Program-made: the position numbers and the translations under genes | Source of the DNA: Streptomyces sp. NBC_01210 | GTDB taxonomy: Bacteria > Actinomycetota > Actinomycetes > Streptomycetales > Streptomycetaceae | Direction: 5' to 3' | Assembly: GCF_036010325.1 (NCBI RefSeq) | Contig: NZ_CP108549.1 | Location: forward strand, 6,262,001 to 6,326,000 | Length of the DNA: 64,000 nucleotides | Shown: piece by piece, positions 62,709-64,000 of the stretch | Numbering within the stretch: position 1 is the stretch's first letter | Layout of the letters: each line of letters opens with the position of its first letter | Notes under the pieces: generated by a model | Told to the model about the DNA's origin: nothing | Databases searched by the model: none | Seen by the model: only the letters and a program-made list of their open reading frames with translations

Positions 62709-63470
62709 TTACGGGCAGGGGCGGGTTGGGGACGGAACCGCCCCCAACCCGAACAGCTCCGCCGCGTTGCGCCACAGCACCCGCTCCAGCTCCGCCATGG
62801 TGAACCCGGCGTCGCGGATCACACCGAGCGACACACACGGGTCGATCAGCGTCGCGTCCGTCCCGAACAGCAGCCTCTCCACCGGCACCCCGGCCTCGCG
62901 CGCGTACGCCACGCGGCCCGCGTCCGTCGCCGTGCGGCAGTGCTCCAGGTAGAGCCGGTCGCACGCGGCCGCGGCGTGTGCCGCCTCGCGCCAGGCGTCG
63001 CCGCCCGCATGGCCCATGATCACGCGCAGTCCGGGACGGGACGCCAGCAACTCGGGAAGCAGCGTGACTTCACGGCCCCAGGTGTGCAGCAGCAGCGGCA
63101 CACCGGCCTCCGCGACCACGTCGAAGGCCTCCGCCATCTCCCGTGACCCCGGCAGCCGTCCCGGATAGTGGGTGTGGATCTTCGCTCCCACGAACCTCCC
63201 GGTGTCCAGACAGCGCCGCAGGTCCGCAGCGCTCTTCTCGGGCCGGTTGGGGTTTACCACCGCGTATCCGTACAGCCGCGGCTGGTGCGCCAGCACCTCG
63301 CGCAGTGCCGCGTTGCCCGCCACCGCGTCGTACACCACCGCCTCGGCGGACGACACGAGCTGCAGATCGATGCCGTACCGGTCCATCTGCCGCAGATTGG
63401 TGTCCGCGTCCCCGGTGGTCAGATGGAACTGCCAGCGGCCCACATGCGCGTGCACATCGATGATCGGCAT
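62709..63470 (-). CDS. Amidohydrolase-family (TIM-barrel) protein
   Basis: 253 residues. It begins MPIIDVHAHVGRW, giving the first metal-binding HxH motif of the amidohydrolase_2 family. KIHTHYPG, LLLHTWG, MGHAGGD and LLFGTDATLID supply the later His and Asp ligands. It probably hydrolyses or decarboxylates a small cyclic or aromatic acid. It overlaps the next gene by one base (TGATG), so the two are coupled. Confidence 0.87.
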   Translation of the reverse strand: MPIIDVHAHVGRWQFHLTTGDADTNLRQMDRYGIDLQLVSSAEAVVYDAVAGNAALREVLAHQPRLYGYAVVNPNRPEKSAADLRRCLDTGRFVGAKIHTHYPGRLPGSREMAEAFDVVAEAGVPLLLHTWGREVTLLPELLASRPGLRVIMGHAGGDAWREAAHAAAACDRLYLEHCRTATDAGRVAYAREAGVPVERLLFGTDATLIDPCVSLGVIRDAGFTMAELERVLWRNAAELFGLGAVPSPTRPCP

Positions 63471-64000
63471 CAGGCCAGCAGCTCCTCGACGTTCTTGGTG
63501 GTGATCGCGGCGCGGTCGTCGTCCGAGATGTCCGCGTACCGCAGCCGCAGTGTCTGCGGCGAGATGTCCATGAACGGCGTGCGCGAGCCGAAGACCAGAT
63601 GCCGCGGGCCCACCGAGTCCACCACGCGTTCGATGGAGTCGGGCCCGGACAGCATCCGGGTGGTGGCCCGGAAACCGGGTTCCTCCTGGGCCAGCAGCAG
63701 GAAGTCGGCCAGCAGATAGGCGTGCAGATCGAGGAAGACCACATCGGCGCCGCGGCCCGCGAGCGGCGGTCCGAAGCGGCGCGGGTCGCCGTCGTGCAGC
63801 AGCGCCATGCCGCGGTCCAGGGCGAGCGAGACCACCCGCCGGTAGCCGGGGAAGCCGGGCTCGGCCGCCTGCTCGACGGTGAACAGCCGCAGGAATCGCA
63901 CGCCGGCGGCGGAAAGTTCGTCCAGCCGGGCCTCCGCGGTCAGCGCGTCCCGTACGTCGACCGTGCCGACCGGCAGGAGCTCCGGGCAGTCCGCGAGATC
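63470..64000 (-). CDS. Second amidohydrolase-like protein, 5' end outside the window
   Basis: The reading runs unbroken to the right edge of the window, so the N-terminus is missing; 176 codons plus the stop are present. Visible parts are VRFLRLFTVEQ, VVFLDLHAYLLADFLLLAQ, RHLVFGSRTPFMDIS and a C-terminal DRAAITTKNVEELL, which match the end of amidohydrolase_2 barrels. The final Asp ligand region (GSRTPF) is changed from the usual GTD, so activity is uncertain. It may form a heteromer with the downstream coupled protein. Confidence 0.75.
   Translation of the reverse strand, partial: DLADCPELLPVGTVDVRDALTAEARLDELSAAGVRFLRLFTVEQAAEPGFPGYRRVVSLALDRGMALLHDGDPRRFGPPLAGRGADVVFLDLHAYLLADFLLLAQEEPGFRATTRMLSGPDSIERVVDSVGPRHLVFGSRTPFMDISPQTLRLRYADISDDDRAAITTKNVEELLA

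Overview
The window is high-GC DNA with actinobacterial signatures: GTG and TTG starts, lipoboxes, a nickel superoxide dismutase with its maturation protease, a conservon operon, a fused Kgd/OdhA-type 2-oxoglutarate dehydrogenase, HspR- and ClgR-like boxes at lon, and rare TTA codons. It is best read as a stretch of Streptomyces chromosome. Most genes look like core or semi-core chromosome, with a few accessory inserts. Both edges cut genes: sodN on the left and an amidohydrolase-like gene on the right.

Layout, 1-14.6 kb: the start of sodN diverges from sodX. Then come a CGNR zinc-finger protein, a methyltransferase, a three-gene polar amino acid ABC importer, a malic enzyme, a zinc-type quinone/alcohol dehydrogenase, a secreted GH5 glycosidase, an MBL-fold hydrolase, a small HTH plus Clp-N pair, about 650 bases of noncoding hairpin repeats, a PadR regulator with a DUF4097 protein, and two small unknown proteins.

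Layout, 14.7-21.6 kb: four adjacent genes encode a Trypco1-like protein, a trypsin fused to a VMAP-C-like domain, a MoxR AAA+ ATPase and a vWA plus helical-repeat protein. This is the architecture of the vWA-MoxR-VMAP ternary systems that have been predicted to be biological conflict systems. Two of the four genes carry a TTA codon, so translation may depend on the developmental tRNA BldA. This is the most interesting locus in the window.

Layout, 21.7-42 kb: kgd, a two-component system, a spermidine-synthase-fold methyltransferase, a rhomboid-like membrane protein, VOC, lipoprotein and GNAT genes, lon with two recognisable stress-regulator boxes, a trypsin-like lipoprotein, a TTA-containing regulator divergent from a secreted M4 metalloprotease, a Cys-cluster/pentapeptide-repeat protein, a GH25 lysozyme, a MarR regulator and a PP2C-like phosphatase.

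Layout, 42.5-64 kb: a conservon (cvnA-D) followed by a styrene-monooxygenase-like flavoprotein; a LysR gene next to what looks like the C-terminal remnant of a second such monooxygenase; an NlpC/P60 hydrolase; a kinase-like protein without catalytic residues fused to a PQQ-type beta-propeller; a carbohydrate ABC importer without its own ATPase; a divergent luciferase-like oxidoreductase and DapA-family pair sharing a strong palindrome; an ECF sigma factor with a CU044_5270-family partner; an unrecognised secreted protein; and two translationally coupled amidohydrolase-like genes.

All calls come from reading the sequence and the translated proteins by eye. No database search or structure prediction was run. 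Start sites were chosen from Shine-Dalgarno spacing, overlap with neighbours and signal-peptide position.
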